Origin: Mucilaginibacter limnophilus
GTDB taxonomy: Bacteria > Bacteroidota > Bacteroidia > Sphingobacteriales > Sphingobacteriaceae
Reading direction: 5' to 3'
Length of the DNA: 64,000 nt
NCBI RefSeq assembly: GCF_004005815.1
Contig: NZ_SACK01000002.1
Span: 682,001-746,000, forward strand
In this document: piece by piece, positions 8,583 to 18,016 of the stretch
Layout: the number at the start of each line of letters is the position of its first letter
How positions within the stretch are numbered: position 1 is the first letter of the stretch
Translations under genes and position numbers: made by a program
Notes under the pieces: model-generated
Told to the model about the DNA's origin: nothing
The model's input: the letters and a program-made list of their open reading frames with translations, nothing else
Database searches by the model: none

Positions 8583-10694
8583 TTGATTACAGTGAATCCT
8601 TTTGATACACCAATAGAATACCTGAAAGGCGTTGGCGCCAGCCGTGCCGAGGTGCTTAAAAAGGAGCTTGGTATAGTAAAATTTGATGATCTGCTGAAAT
8701 TTTACCCTTATAAGTATATTGATCGTACCAAGTTTTACAAGGTACGCGATATCAATCCCGATTTGCCTTATGTGCAGCTCATTGTTCGGGTTACACGCAA
8801 GGAAGTACTGGGCGAGAATCGCTCAAAACGCCTTGTTGCACAAGCGCAGGACGATACAGGGGTAATGGAACTGGCTTGGTTTCAGGCAATAAACTGGGTT
8901 GAAAAAGGACTGCAGGTAGGCAAGGCTTACATAATATTTGGCAAGCCGGGTATGTTTAACGGCAAGCCGCAAATGTCACACCCCGAAATGGAGCTGTATT
9001 CGTCGCAAACCCGCGACCGCAAAGGCAACATGACCATGCAGCCCGCCTACAATTCAACTGAGAAGCTTAAGCAGTTTAGTTTAGATAGTAAAGGGCTGCA
9101 AAAGCTTACCGCCTCGCTGCTTGAGCTGCACACCAAAGATATTTATGAAAACCTGCCTTTATATATAGTTAACCGCTACAGGTTAATGAGCAGGCAGGAT
9201 GCATTTCGTAATATTCATTTCCCTGAGGATGCCAATAAGCTTGCTGAAGCACAGCATCGCCTGAAGTTTGAAGAGTTGTTTTTACTGCAGTTTAAGCTGC
9301 TAAAGAACAAGATGCTTCATACGCAAAAATTCAAAGGGAACATTTTTGATAAGGTAGGTGAGTATTTTAATACTTTTTATAACGAAAAGCTGCCTTTCCC
9401 GCTTACCAACGCGCAAAAGCGCGTGTTGAAAGAGATTCGTGTTGATACTCAGCGCGGCGTGCAAATGAATCGCCTGCTGCAGGGCGATGTGGGCAGCGGT
9501 AAAACCGTTGTAGCATTGATGAGTTTGCTGATTGCTATTGATAACGGCTTTCAAACCTGTATGATGGCGCCTACAGAGATACTGGCTAATCAGCATTATC
9601 AAACTATTAAAGCACTGGTTGGTGATGATTTTGTAGAGGTAGGATTGCTCACCGGATCGACCAAAAAGAAAGAACGAAACATATTACACGAACGCCTGAT
9701 GAGCGGCGAGCTTAAAATACTGATAGGCACACACGCGCTTATTGAAGATACTGTTCAGTATAAAAACCTTGGCTTTGTGGTGATTGATGAGCAGCACCGT
9801 TTTGGTGTTGAGCAGCGTTCAAAACTATGGCGTAAAAATGTTGTGCCGCCGCATGTGCTGGTAATGACAGCCACACCCATACCCCGTACGCTGGCCATGA
9901 CTTTGTATGGCGACCTCGACGTATCGGTAATAGACGAGCTGCCTGCCGGGCGTAAACCAATAGAAACGGTACACTTTTATGAGAGCCAGCGCCTACGTAT
10001 GTTCGGCATGATGCGGGAAGAAATTGCCAAAGGGCGGCAGGTGTATGTAGTGTATCCGCTGATACAGGAAAGCGAAAAGCTCGACCTAAAAAACCTGGAA
10101 GAGGGCATAGAGGTAATGCGGCACGAGTTTCCGTTGCCAAAGTATAACATCAGCATTGTGCATGGCAAAATACAGGCTGCTGTTAAGGAAGAGGAAATGC
10201 AGCGTTTTATCGCACATAAAGCGCAAATAATGGTTGCTACAACAGTTATCGAGGTAGGGGTAAATGTGCCCAACGCCTCGGTAATGATCATTGAAAATGC
10301 TGAACGTTTCGGGCTGTCGCAGTTGCACCAGTTGCGCGGCAGGGTAGGCCGAGGCGCCGAACAGTCATACTGTATTTTGATGAGCGGCAATAAGCTCAGT
10401 CATGACGGCCGCAAGCGACTGGATACTATGGTGCGCACCAACAACGGCTTCGAAATAGCTGAGATCGACCTTGAACTACGTGGCCCGGGTAATATTGAAG
10501 GTACGCAGCAAAGCGGTGTGCTCGACCTTAAGATTGCCAATATTGCTACCGACCAGGAACTGCTGATACAAGTTCGTAAATGTGTGGAAGGCATTTTTGA
10601 AAAAGACCCGCAATTAGCTTTACCCGAGCATCAGGTACTGCACCAGGCCAACCTCTCAAAACAGGCCGGATTAAGTTGGGACAAGATCTCCTGA
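8583..10694 (+). CDS. recG: ATP-dependent DNA helicase RecG
   Basis: 703 aa, normal for the family. N-terminal wedge/OB domain (PYVQLIVRVTRKEVLG), then superfamily-2 helicase motifs: Walker A LLQGDVGSGKT, TAPTEI-type motif Ia (MMAPTEIL), DEQH box VVIDEQHRFGVEQR, motif III MTATPIPRTLA, motif VI QLRGRVGRG. It remodels stalled replication forks and Holliday junctions. There is no upstream in-frame ATG: the start must be TTG (8583) or GTG (8592), both possible; VNPFDTPIEYLKGVG from the GTG matches a typical RecG N-terminus about as well. Confidence 0.97.
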   Translation: MITVNPFDTPIEYLKGVGASRAEVLKKELGIVKFDDLLKFYPYKYIDRTKFYKVRDINPDLPYVQLIVRVTRKEVLGENRSKRLVAQAQDDTGVMELAWFQAINWVEKGLQVGKAYIIFGKPGMFNGKPQMSHPEMELYSSQTRDRKGNMTMQPAYNSTEKLKQFSLDSKGLQKLTASLLELHTKDIYENLPLYIVNRYRLMSRQDAFRNIHFPEDANKLAEAQHRLKFEELFLLQFKLLKNKMLHTQKFKGNIFDKVGEYFNTFYNEKLPFPLTNAQKRVLKEIRVDTQRGVQMNRLLQGDVGSGKTVVALMSLLIAIDNGFQTCMMAPTEILANQHYQTIKALVGDDFVEVGLLTGSTKKKERNILHERLMSGELKILIGTHALIEDTVQYKNLGFVVIDEQHRFGVEQRSKLWRKNVVPPHVLVMTATPIPRTLAMTLYGDLDVSVIDELPAGRKPIETVHFYESQRLRMFGMMREEIAKGRQVYVVYPLIQESEKLDLKNLEEGIEVMRHEFPLPKYNISIVHGKIQAAVKEEEMQRFIAHKAQIMVATTVIEVGVNVPNASVMIIENAERFGLSQLHQLRGRVGRGAEQSYCILMSGNKLSHDGRKRLDTMVRTNNGFEIAEIDLELRGPGNIEGTQQSGVLDLKIANIATDQELLIQVRKCVEGIFEKDPQLALPEHQVLHQANLSKQAGLSWDKIS

Positions 10695-10698
10695 CACC

Positions 10699-10728
10699 TT
10701 GGGCATCTGCCGAAAAAATTTATATTTG
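10699..10728 (+). promoter_or_regulatory. Putative sigma-A promoter of the M28 peptidase gene
   Basis: TTG at 10699-10701 and TATATTTG at 10721-10728 are separated by exactly 19 nt, fitting the Bacteroidota -33/-7 architecture. The leader to the ATG at 10749 would be about 15 nt. Confidence 0.65.
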
Positions 10729-10748
10729 CTAAAACTGATTTCACCCGG

Positions 10749-12131
10749 ATGAAAAAATTACTTTCCCTGGCGGCTATGCTTATTGCCGCGCTGTCGCTGC
10801 AGGCGCAGGATTCGCTGATGTTCCGTAAAATTTATGACGAGGCGCTTACCAATGGTAAAGGCTATGAGGCTTTGCGCTATCTGTGTAAAAATATCGGCCC
10901 ACGTTTAAGCGGTTCGCCAAACGCGCAAAAGGCTGTTGACTGGGGTAAGAAGCTGATGGAAAGCTATGGTTTTGACAGGGTGTACCTGCAGGAAGTAATG
11001 GTACCACACTGGGTGCGTGGCGCTAAAGAAGAGGCTGCTATTATTGATGGTAAAACACGAATTCCTGTGCCTATAGCCGCGTTAGGTATGTCGGTAGCCA
11101 CACCTGCGTCAGGCATTACGGCTAATGTGATTGAGGTGCACAGCCTGAAAGAACTGGAAACGCTTGGCGAGAGCGCCATAAAGGGGAAAATCGTTTTCTT
11201 TAACCGCCCGTTCAACCCACGCTTTATTGAAACCGGCGATGGTTACAGCGATGCCGGCGATCAGCGCTTTATGGGTCCGGCTGTAGCTGCAAAATACGGC
11301 GCTGTTGCCGCGATTGTTCGCTCATTAACACCTGATATAAATGATTATCCGCATACAGGCGGTACATTGAGTACGCCGGGTGTAAAAGCTATTCCGGCCG
11401 CAGCCATATCAACCCAAGCTGCCGAGAAGCTTAGCCGTATGCTGAAGCTACGGAAACTTCCGCTGATAAAATTCTGGTTTAAACAAAATTGCCAGACCCT
11501 GCCCGATGAAAAATCATACAATGTAATAGGCGAGCTTACAGGCACCGAAAACCCAAACAAATTTATAACAGTAGGAGGCCACCTCGACTCATGGGACCTT
11601 GCCGAAGGCGCGCATGATGACGGTACAGGTATTGTGCAATCAGCTGAAGCGCTGCGCATATTTAAAGCTTTAGGCTATCGTCCTAAAAATTCGGTTCGTG
11701 CTGTATTTTTTATGAATGAAGAGAACGGCCACAAAGGCGGCCTAAAATATGCTGAAGAAGCGGCTAAAAATAAGGAAGAACACATAGCGGCCATTGAGAG
11801 TGATTTTGGCGGGTTTACACCAAGAGGTTTTACATTTGACGGCCTACCTGCAGCTACGCTGGAAAAAATAAATAAGGAATGGAAGCCATTGTTTGTGCCA
11901 TATTATTCAGACAGGCTTACTGCCGGCTTTTCAGGAACAGATATTGAGCCGTTGCGGGAAACAGTGCCGTCGGTTGCTCTGATAGGCTTCCTGCCCGATT
12001 CGCAGCGTTATTTCGACATACACCATACGCCAACAGATGTGTTTGAAAATGTAAGCAAACGTGAGCTGGAACTGGGCAGCGCATCAATGGCGGCATTAAT
12101 TTATCTGATTGATCAGCACGGATTGAAATAA
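10749..12131 (+). CDS. M28-family zinc metallopeptidase with PA domain, exported
   Basis: 460 aa. Signal peptide 1-19 (LSLQAQ), a protease-associated insert (about 115-250), then the M28 catalytic domain. The di-zinc ligands are visible: H278 and D280 (GGHLDSWD), D290 (GAHDDGTG), the Glu pair E324/E325 (MNEENG), D352 (ESDFGG) and H425 (DIHHTPTD). Such enzymes are periplasmic or secreted aminopeptidases or carboxypeptidases that scavenge peptides. Own promoter; monocistronic with a hairpin after the stop. Confidence 0.94.
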   Translation: MKKLLSLAAMLIAALSLQAQDSLMFRKIYDEALTNGKGYEALRYLCKNIGPRLSGSPNAQKAVDWGKKLMESYGFDRVYLQEVMVPHWVRGAKEEAAIIDGKTRIPVPIAALGMSVATPASGITANVIEVHSLKELETLGESAIKGKIVFFNRPFNPRFIETGDGYSDAGDQRFMGPAVAAKYGAVAAIVRSLTPDINDYPHTGGTLSTPGVKAIPAAAISTQAAEKLSRMLKLRKLPLIKFWFKQNCQTLPDEKSYNVIGELTGTENPNKFITVGGHLDSWDLAEGAHDDGTGIVQSAEALRIFKALGYRPKNSVRAVFFMNEENGHKGGLKYAEEAAKNKEEHIAAIESDFGGFTPRGFTFDGLPAATLEKINKEWKPLFVPYYSDRLTAGFSGTDIEPLRETVPSVALIGFLPDSQRYFDIHHTPTDVFENVSKRELELGSASMAALIYLIDQHGLK

Positions 12132-12153
12132 CCTTTCAACACAGGATAATTAA

Positions 12154-12179
12154 AGCAGGGCGATAGTCCTGTTTTTTTT
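12154..12179 (+). terminator. Probable terminator after the M28 peptidase gene
   Basis: AGCAGG pairs with CCTGTT (one G-T wobble) around an 8-nt loop and runs into seven or eight T residues. The stem is short but the U-tract is strong. Confidence 0.65.
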
Positions 12180-12259
12180 GTTGCGATAATTTTACGTAAA
12201 GCATCAGGTGTTTTAAATCAATGGCAGTAATTTTGCGCACGTTCACTTAAAATAGAATT

Positions 12260-13549
12260 GTGCCTGAAACGGATAGTAACGCTCCCATAAAACAAGACCC
12301 TTATGCCGCCCTGCGGTATAAAGATTTCCGCTCATACATAAGCATGCGGTTCTTTTTCACCTTTGCTTATCAAATGCAAACTATAGTACTTGGTGCATAC
12401 ATTTACGATATCACACACGACAAAATAGCTCTCGCTTTAATAGGTCTGTTTGAAGCGATACCCGCTATCGGGCTCGCCTTGTTCGGGGGATACTTTTCAG
12501 ACAAATTTGAAAAACGAAAGCTTTTGCTGACGGTGTTTGCCGCGGTGATCTTTTCATCCTCGGTAATGCTGGTGGTTACCTATCACGGCATGGCACAGCA
12601 CCTGCATATAACGCATATTGTACCGGTTATATACGCCATGATATTTGTGAATGGTGCGGCAAGGGCATTTTACGCGCCCGCTGCATTTACGGTAATGGCC
12701 AACAGTGTGCCCAAAGAAGTTTACCCCAACTCAAGTACCTGGAATGGTTCAACCTGGAAGATAGCATCGATAGTAGCGCCGGTAGTAGGTGGTTTTGTGT
12801 ATGGTATTTATGGCATTACGCCGGTGTTTATCATTATTCTTAGCTTTTTATTGATTACGCTTTTCGCCGTATCAATGCTTAAAAAAATAGAGCCGGTATT
12901 TGTGCCGAAAGAAGGTGTATTTAAAAGCCTTAGCGAGGGTATCCGCTTTGTGTTCAGTAACAGGATGATGCTGGGCGCTATAAGTCTGGACATGTTTTCG
13001 GTGTTTTTTGGCGGGGTAGTAATGCTGCTGCCGGTATTTGCCAAAGATATTTTACATGTTGGTCCGGAAGGTTTGGGTTTAATGCGTGGTGCAAGTTCGC
13101 TTGGGGCAGTGGTTACTATGCTGGCCATGACACGTTATTCGCCAATGGCTAAGCCATGGCGTAATTTACTGTTTGTAGTTACAGGCTTTGGTTTGTCAAT
13201 CATCTGTTTTGCGCTATCGCGGAATTTTTATCTTTCCTTGTTCTTCCTTTTTGCTGAAGGTGCTTTCGACAGTGTCAGTATGACCATACGCGGCACCATT
13301 ATGCAGTTGCTTACACCTGATAATATGCGCGGGCGGGTATCATCAGTTAACCAGATGTTCATTAGTTCATCAAATGAAATAGGTGACTTTGAGTCGGGCG
13401 TGGCGGCACATTTCCTGGGGACTGTACCTGCCGCAATTTTCGGCGGATGTATGACGCTGGTAGTGGTTACTATAACTTTCCTGAAAACGAAGAAGCTGGT
13501 GCCGTTGTCGTTGCACGAGATCAACGCGGAGCCTGAGGTAGCTAAGTAG
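12260..13549 (+). CDS. MFS transporter (EntS/MFS_3-type exporter)
   Basis: 429 aa with about 12 hydrophobic segments. The conserved loop 2-3 motif appears as GGYFSDKFEKRK and the loop 10-11 RGRVSSVNQMF is typical of the enterobactin-exporter-like branch. GTG start at 12260; no earlier in-frame ATG is close. TAATTTTG (12228-12235) is a possible -7 element. The substrate is unknown; members move siderophores or drugs, but no siderophore genes are nearby. Confidence 0.92.
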   Translation: MPETDSNAPIKQDPYAALRYKDFRSYISMRFFFTFAYQMQTIVLGAYIYDITHDKIALALIGLFEAIPAIGLALFGGYFSDKFEKRKLLLTVFAAVIFSSSVMLVVTYHGMAQHLHITHIVPVIYAMIFVNGAARAFYAPAAFTVMANSVPKEVYPNSSTWNGSTWKIASIVAPVVGGFVYGIYGITPVFIIILSFLLITLFAVSMLKKIEPVFVPKEGVFKSLSEGIRFVFSNRMMLGAISLDMFSVFFGGVVMLLPVFAKDILHVGPEGLGLMRGASSLGAVVTMLAMTRYSPMAKPWRNLLFVVTGFGLSIICFALSRNFYLSLFFLFAEGAFDSVSMTIRGTIMQLLTPDNMRGRVSSVNQMFISSSNEIGDFESGVAAHFLGTVPAAIFGGCMTLVVVTITFLKTKKLVPLSLHEINAEPEVAK

Positions 13550-13635
13550 GGAAGCTTAGTTGTTAAGTGTTAAGTAATCCCGGACTTGTTTCGGGATATC
13601 TCAGGATATAATGCTGAAGTAGGATGTGATATTCT

Positions 13636-13700
13636 TTTGTCATCCTGAACGTAGTGAAGGATCTTTTACCGATAGATGCTTCGTTCCTCAGCATGACAAA
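13636..13700. repeat. Intergenic inverted repeat, GTCATCCTGAACG type
   Basis: Outer arms TTTGTCAT-C-CTGA and TCAG-C-ATGACAAA are complementary except at one base, with internal GAACGTAGTGAAGGATCTTT and GATGCTTCGTTCC segments. Related to the other repeats in this window (19401, 33990, 35506, 39183, 39333, 48826, 63716). Located between the converging MFS and ABC-permease genes. No transposase is linked. Confidence 0.8.
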
Positions 13701-13745
13701 TTGCTTGACAAGAGTATCGAATTGCCGCGTTTTGCTTTCAGTAGC

Positions 13746-14546
13746 CTACTTCACACTTTTCTTCAGCACAATAAAATACCCGCAAACAAACACTACGGCG
13801 GCTACAGCCATGCTTATATAAACATCCTTAGTGAAAATGTCGATATGAAGGGTGGGTGTTGCGTCGGGCTTTCCTCGCGGCATCATATTGGTTAATGCCA
13901 GCATAGGGTGGCTGTACGGGAACAGATAAGCATATTTCCATTGCATTGCTCCCATTATAACCCCTGAAATAGTGCCGACGAAACCAATCCCCATCGGTTT
14001 CAGAAAATCTTTCCAAAGCAGGCTTAACAGGAATTGTATCGATAAGATACCTAATGATGAAAGTAACAGCTTAAAGTAGATCTGCATCAGTGTGCATTCC
14101 ATACGGTATTCGCTGAATTTAAGCTCAGGTTTAATGGTGCCCAGCAAGGTGCCAAAAGCGGAGATGAACAGTACAAACAGCGCCAGGCATAGGAAAACCA
14201 GGAACAATGCGTAAATAAACTTTGCCGCGTAAACCGACATTTTAGGCAGCGGTAGTGAAAATAATGTTTTCCAGCTATCAGCTTTATGTTCAACGCTGTT
14301 TACTGAGTATGCCGTAAAAACTATGAACATGGGAAGCAGAAGGGTGCCGGTAACATTAAGCACGCCTCCGGCAAAACGCATCCATAACGACATGCCGGGA
14401 TAATGTATCAGTTTATCACTGTTGGAATAAAAGCCTATGAACATTAGCAGGCATATAAGAAGCGGTAACAGTACCGCACACCAAAACCCAAGCGTTTTAC
14501 GGCTTTTATAAAATTCAGACCGGAAGGATAACAAAAACGCTTTCAT
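13746..14546 (-). CDS. ABC-2 type transporter permease
   Basis: 266 aa with six hydrophobic segments and the N-terminus MKAFLLSFRSEFYKSRKTLGFW, which is characteristic of ABC-2 permeases of the bacitracin/lantibiotic-type exporters. It starts 3 nt after the ATPase gene's stop and is the last gene of the three-gene minus-strand operon. Expected to form the membrane channel with the upstream ATPase. Substrate unknown; roles in lantibiotic or antimicrobial-peptide efflux are common for this type. Confidence 0.9.
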   Translation of the reverse strand: MKAFLLSFRSEFYKSRKTLGFWCAVLLPLLICLLMFIGFYSNSDKLIHYPGMSLWMRFAGGVLNVTGTLLLPMFIVFTAYSVNSVEHKADSWKTLFSLPLPKMSVYAAKFIYALFLVFLCLALFVLFISAFGTLLGTIKPELKFSEYRMECTLMQIYFKLLLSSLGILSIQFLLSLLWKDFLKPMGIGFVGTISGVIMGAMQWKYAYLFPYSHPMLALTNMMPRGKPDATPTLHIDIFTKDVYISMAVAAVVFVCGYFIVLKKSVK

Positions 14547-14549
14547 GCT

Positions 14550-15452
14550 TTAGTTCCGGTTTTGGGTAATAGATAAGAAAAGTTTTTCAAGGTCTTGCTG
14601 CTTTTTGCCGATAGCAAACACGGTGTGGCCATTGCTGATTAGCAGGGCGTTCAGCTCGCCCGTATGTTGTTTTGAGATGTAGGGTACGGTTAAGTAGGTG
14701 TCGGTAACTTCGGTTACCGTGATTTTATTGCGGTGCAGCAGGTTAGCGGCATCAACGGGATTTGCTGTTTCGATATGTACAACAGGCTGATTAACCGACT
14801 GCAGTTCATCAATACATCCCTGGAAAAGCATACTGCCGTTGTTGATGATACCAACATGGGTTGCCATACGTTCAACCTCAGCCAGCAAATGGCTCGATAT
14901 AAATACCGTTTTACCATACTGTTGTGTAAGACTGATCAGCAGCTCACGCATTTCAATAATGCCGTTCGGGTCGAGGCCGTTGGTGGGTTCGTCCAAAATC
15001 AATAACTCCGGATCGGCCAGTAATGCCAGCGCAATGCCCAGGCGTTGTTTCATGCCAAGCGAATACTGCCCGGCTTTTTTGTTGGCTGCGTTGCTAAGCT
15101 TTACCAGGCTAAGCATTTCGTCAACCCTTGCCGTAGGTATCTGTAGCAGCATAGCGCGGTTAAGCATATTCTCGCGGCCGGTTAAGTGCAGGTACAGGGC
15201 AGGCTGTTCAATAAGCGAACCTATTTTCTTCAGTATACTGATGCGGTTGCTTCGAAGCTCCTGCCCAAAAACAAAAATGCTGCCTTCATCCGCTTTTAGC
15301 AGGTTGAGCAGCAATTTAATGGTGGTGGTTTTCCCGGCACCGTTAGGGCCTAAAAAGCCGTATATACTTCCTTGCGGAACTTGGAGAGATAGTGAGTTGA
15401 CAACCTTTTGGCTGCCAAAATTAAAGGTCAGCTCGCTGGTGCTGATTACCAT
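14550..15452 (-). CDS. ABC transporter ATP-binding protein
   Basis: 300 aa. Walker A GPNGAGKT, Q-loop SLIEQP, signature YSLGMKQRL, Walker B LLILDEPTNGLDP and switch His in SSHLL, followed by an accessory C-terminal domain (about 215-300) seen in BcrA-like ATPases. Pairs with the downstream permease (3-nt gap). Its start codon overlaps the end of the upstream 70-aa gene by 7 bp. Confidence 0.96.
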   Translation of the reverse strand: MVISTSELTFNFGSQKVVNSLSLQVPQGSIYGFLGPNGAGKTTTIKLLLNLLKADEGSIFVFGQELRSNRISILKKIGSLIEQPALYLHLTGRENMLNRAMLLQIPTARVDEMLSLVKLSNAANKKAGQYSLGMKQRLGIALALLADPELLILDEPTNGLDPNGIIEMRELLISLTQQYGKTVFISSHLLAEVERMATHVGIINNGSMLFQGCIDELQSVNQPVVHIETANPVDAANLLHRNKITVTEVTDTYLTVPYISKQHTGELNALLISNGHTVFAIGKKQQDLEKLFLSITQNRN

Positions 15453-15658
15453 ACTTTTTCAGTATTGATACCAGCTACTGTTTTAAACAGGCTAACACCT
15501 TTATAAAATAATGATGTTGCATGTTTTGCTTTTACAGCCGAACCATTAATGATATTTTCTTCCTGTTTAAACTGGTAAGCAACGCCCATTATTAAAGCGA
15601 ACATTACCGGTACCAGCATCAGTGCGAAAGGGTTTGAGTATTTGATTAACTTTTTCAT
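15446..15658 (-). CDS. Small single-pass membrane protein of the ABC operon
   Basis: 70 aa from the ATG at 15658; the longer frame from 15706 adds MGLIICGFFVSSNPIA, for which there is no support. Basic start MKKLIKYSNP, one membrane helix (about 10-28), then a polar tail ending GINTEKVW. Overlaps the ATPase start by 7 bp, so it is the first gene of the exporter operon. Function unknown; it could be an accessory subunit. Confidence 0.7.
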   Translation of the reverse strand: MKKLIKYSNPFALMLVPVMFALIMGVAYQFKQEENIINGSAVKAKHATSLFYKGVSLFKTVAGINTEKVW

Positions 15659-15899
15659 TGCGATTGGATTTGATGAAACAAAGAAACCGCAAATAATCAA
15701 CCCCATAAAAACAATTAGACCAACAGCATTTATTTATAGATGAACTGGAAGAATAAAGGAGTAACCCGTTCGTCGGTTAAAAAGGGCGGTTCATCGAACA
15801 AATATCAGTTTATATATAAAATATGCCCGTTCAGGTAATAATAAGTGTTATTTTAGGTGCAGATAATACGTAATAACAAGCTTGATGTAATAAGTTTTA

Positions 15900-16910
15900 A
15901 TGAGAAAACAGTGGCAAATTTTCTGGCATATACTGGTATGGGTTAGCATCCTGTCGTTCTTTTTCTACATCATTTATACCAGCCACAAACTCAGCATTGC
16001 AAACATGATTGTTATTGTGTTTGGGTATGGCGGCATCAATATCGGCTTGTTCTATTTTAACTATCTATCTCTAATCCCCCGCTTTCTCGATCAAAACCGC
16101 TACGGCAAATACATTCTTTCCGTTATCGCAACAATTATAATTATTGGAGTAGGTAAGTATGGTGTTGGTTTAATCTTCCGCGAGTTTATTTTGGTTGAGA
16201 AAGGCGTACAGATCAGTTTCTGGTCATATTTTGCAGGGACGATTTTCACAAGCCTGCTGTTCATTTTCCTGAGTATCGTACTGAAATTTACTGTCGATTG
16301 GTTTTTAAACGAACGCATACAGCGCGACCTTGAAAATCAACGCTTAACCGCTGAGCTTTCTTTCCTGAAATCGCAGATCAATCCGCACTTCCTGTTCAAC
16401 TCACTTAACAGCATTTACTCGCTGGCCTACCAAAAGTCGGAAACCACTCCCGAAGCCATTTTAAAACTATCGGAAATTATGCGGTACATGCTGTATGAAA
16501 GCAACGATAACAAGGTTGATTTAGAAAAGGAGATACATTACCTGCAAAACTATATCGACCTGCAAAAAATACGGTTTGGCTATAAGGCATTTGTCGATTT
16601 TGAGGTTCAAGGCGAAATTACCAGTCAGCGCATTGCACCGTTGTTACTGATATCATTTATTGAAAATGCCTTTAAACACGGCGTGGCAAGCGACCCTGAG
16701 TCGCCCATAAAAATGCAGATCACCGTGACCGACGGGCACCTGGACTTTCATATTGAAAATAAAAAGCACACTAATAACCGTGATGCCTCAGGAGGTATCG
16801 GGCTTGCCAATGTAAAGCGGCGCCTGAACTTGCTGTATCCGCATAAATATCAGCTTGATATCACCGATACTCCTCAAAGCTACACCTGCAACCTGCATCT
16901 CGTATTGTAA
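15900..16910 (+). CDS. LytS/YpdA-type sensor histidine kinase
   Basis: 336 aa. Four N-terminal membrane segments (about 7-25, 33-55, 70-92, 105-130), a coiled region, then the His_kinase domain with phospho-acceptor H163 in FLKSQINPHFLFNSLN. The ATP-binding domain has LLISFIENAFKHGV (N box) and GGIGLANVKRRL (G box). It lacks a long periplasmic sensor, as usual for this Bacteroidota group. The likely partner is the LytTR regulator at 18656, from which it is separated by two unrelated genes. Confidence 0.94.
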   Translation: MRKQWQIFWHILVWVSILSFFFYIIYTSHKLSIANMIVIVFGYGGINIGLFYFNYLSLIPRFLDQNRYGKYILSVIATIIIIGVGKYGVGLIFREFILVEKGVQISFWSYFAGTIFTSLLFIFLSIVLKFTVDWFLNERIQRDLENQRLTAELSFLKSQINPHFLFNSLNSIYSLAYQKSETTPEAILKLSEIMRYMLYESNDNKVDLEKEIHYLQNYIDLQKIRFGYKAFVDFEVQGEITSQRIAPLLLISFIENAFKHGVASDPESPIKMQITVTDGHLDFHIENKKHTNNRDASGGIGLANVKRRLNLLYPHKYQLDITDTPQSYTCNLHLVL

Positions 16911-16921
16911 ACCGCATTAAC

Positions 16922-16967
16922 TATGGTGAAATATCTATAGCTGTAGTTTAAAACGTTTTTCACCATA
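16922..16967. repeat. Inverted repeat after the histidine kinase gene
   Basis: TATGGTGAAA (16922-16931) and TTTCACCATA (16958-16967) form 10-bp perfect arms around a 26-nt loop, 11 nt after the kinase stop. No T-tract follows, so it may be an mRNA-end stabiliser or operator rather than an intrinsic terminator. Confidence 0.5.
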
Positions 16968-17088
16968 AAATAATAGCTGTTATTGAAAAGATATTTTAAA
17001 GTAAATTAGGCTGTTATAAAATTAATTCATAATATCATACACACATTTGTGTAAGGTCTTATCATATCACATAACCATTTATAAGCCA

Positions 17089-17958
17089 ATGCGTTTTGCG
17101 CTTCTTATCATTACCGATTCGCCAGTTCGTCAGATAAAAAGGCTGGTTGATAAAATGAATACTGGCAATTTTGATTTTTATATACATGTTGATAAAGGGA
17201 TCGATCAGGATACTTACAAAGAGCTGTTTGATACTCCGAACGTGTATTTTGTAAAAAACAGGGTGCATGTTCGCTGGGCAGGCTATACTACACAACAGGC
17301 GATTTTTAATGGCATAAAAGAAATTGTAGCAAGCAACCGTGAATATGCTTTTATCAATTTACTAAGCGGCCAGGATTACCCAATTAAATCAGCCGGGCAC
17401 ATAGAACAATTTTTAAAAGAAAACGTAGGAAAGCAATTTATAAAATGCTGGAGTTTTGATGACGACTGGCAGGAAGCCAACCGCCGGGTGAACAGGTATC
17501 ATTTTGTCAACCTGTCATTCAAAGGCAAATACCGTGTTGAGCAACTTATTAATCTGTTTGTAAAGCGTAACCCTAAGCCGCAAAACCTTAAATTTTACGG
17601 CAGTAACTCAACTTTCTGGACGCTCAGCCCCGATTGCGCCATGTATGTGGTGACTTATGTGGAAACCAATGAAAGCTTGTTACGCTTTCTCAAATTCAGT
17701 TGGGGTACCGATGAATTTGTGATGCAAACAGTGATAATGAATTCGCATTACAGCGACCAGGTGGTGAACAATAACTACCGGTATATCGATTGGTCGGCAG
17801 GAGGGGTGAAGCCTAAAACGCTTACCGTTGCCGATTTCGACCGCATTGTCGCGTCGAGCGACATATTTGGCGGGAAGTTTAATATTGAAGTAGACGAAAA
17901 AGTGCTCGACCTGATTGACGCTGCTAACAAAACTGCGGATAGCATTGCCAATATATAA
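17089..17958 (+). CDS. Core-2/I-branching-type glycosyltransferase (GT14)
   Basis: 289 aa from ATG 17089; a TTG-started extension from 17047 is not supported. The N-terminus MRFALLIITDSPVRQIKRLVDKMN, HVDKG, the INLLSGQDYPIKS segment and FYGSNSTFWTLS match bacterial GT14 'beta-1,6-N-acetylglucosaminyltransferase' proteins. No signal peptide; likely cytoplasmic and acting on a surface glycan. Sits alone between the LytS-type kinase gene and the minus-strand repeat protein. Acceptor unknown. Confidence 0.9.
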   Translation: MRFALLIITDSPVRQIKRLVDKMNTGNFDFYIHVDKGIDQDTYKELFDTPNVYFVKNRVHVRWAGYTTQQAIFNGIKEIVASNREYAFINLLSGQDYPIKSAGHIEQFLKENVGKQFIKCWSFDDDWQEANRRVNRYHFVNLSFKGKYRVEQLINLFVKRNPKPQNLKFYGSNSTFWTLSPDCAMYVVTYVETNESLLRFLKFSWGTDEFVMQTVIMNSHYSDQVVNNNYRYIDWSAGGVKPKTLTVADFDRIVASSDIFGGKFNIEVDEKVLDLIDAANKTADSIANI

Positions 17959-18016
17959 TAAATAAGCCGCCGAGATTGAACGCGGACGGCTTATAATTAA
18001 ACGTCAACTTTAACAC

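Noticed and set aside
9739..10140. Minus-strand 133-aa frame
   Set aside because: A shadow on the opposite strand of recG, whose own motifs are unbroken across the whole stretch.
13626..13895. 89-aa plus-strand frame over the repeat at 13636
   Set aside because: Starts in the repeat and runs antisense to the ABC permease; its opening CHPERSEGSFTDR-like residues come from the repeat.
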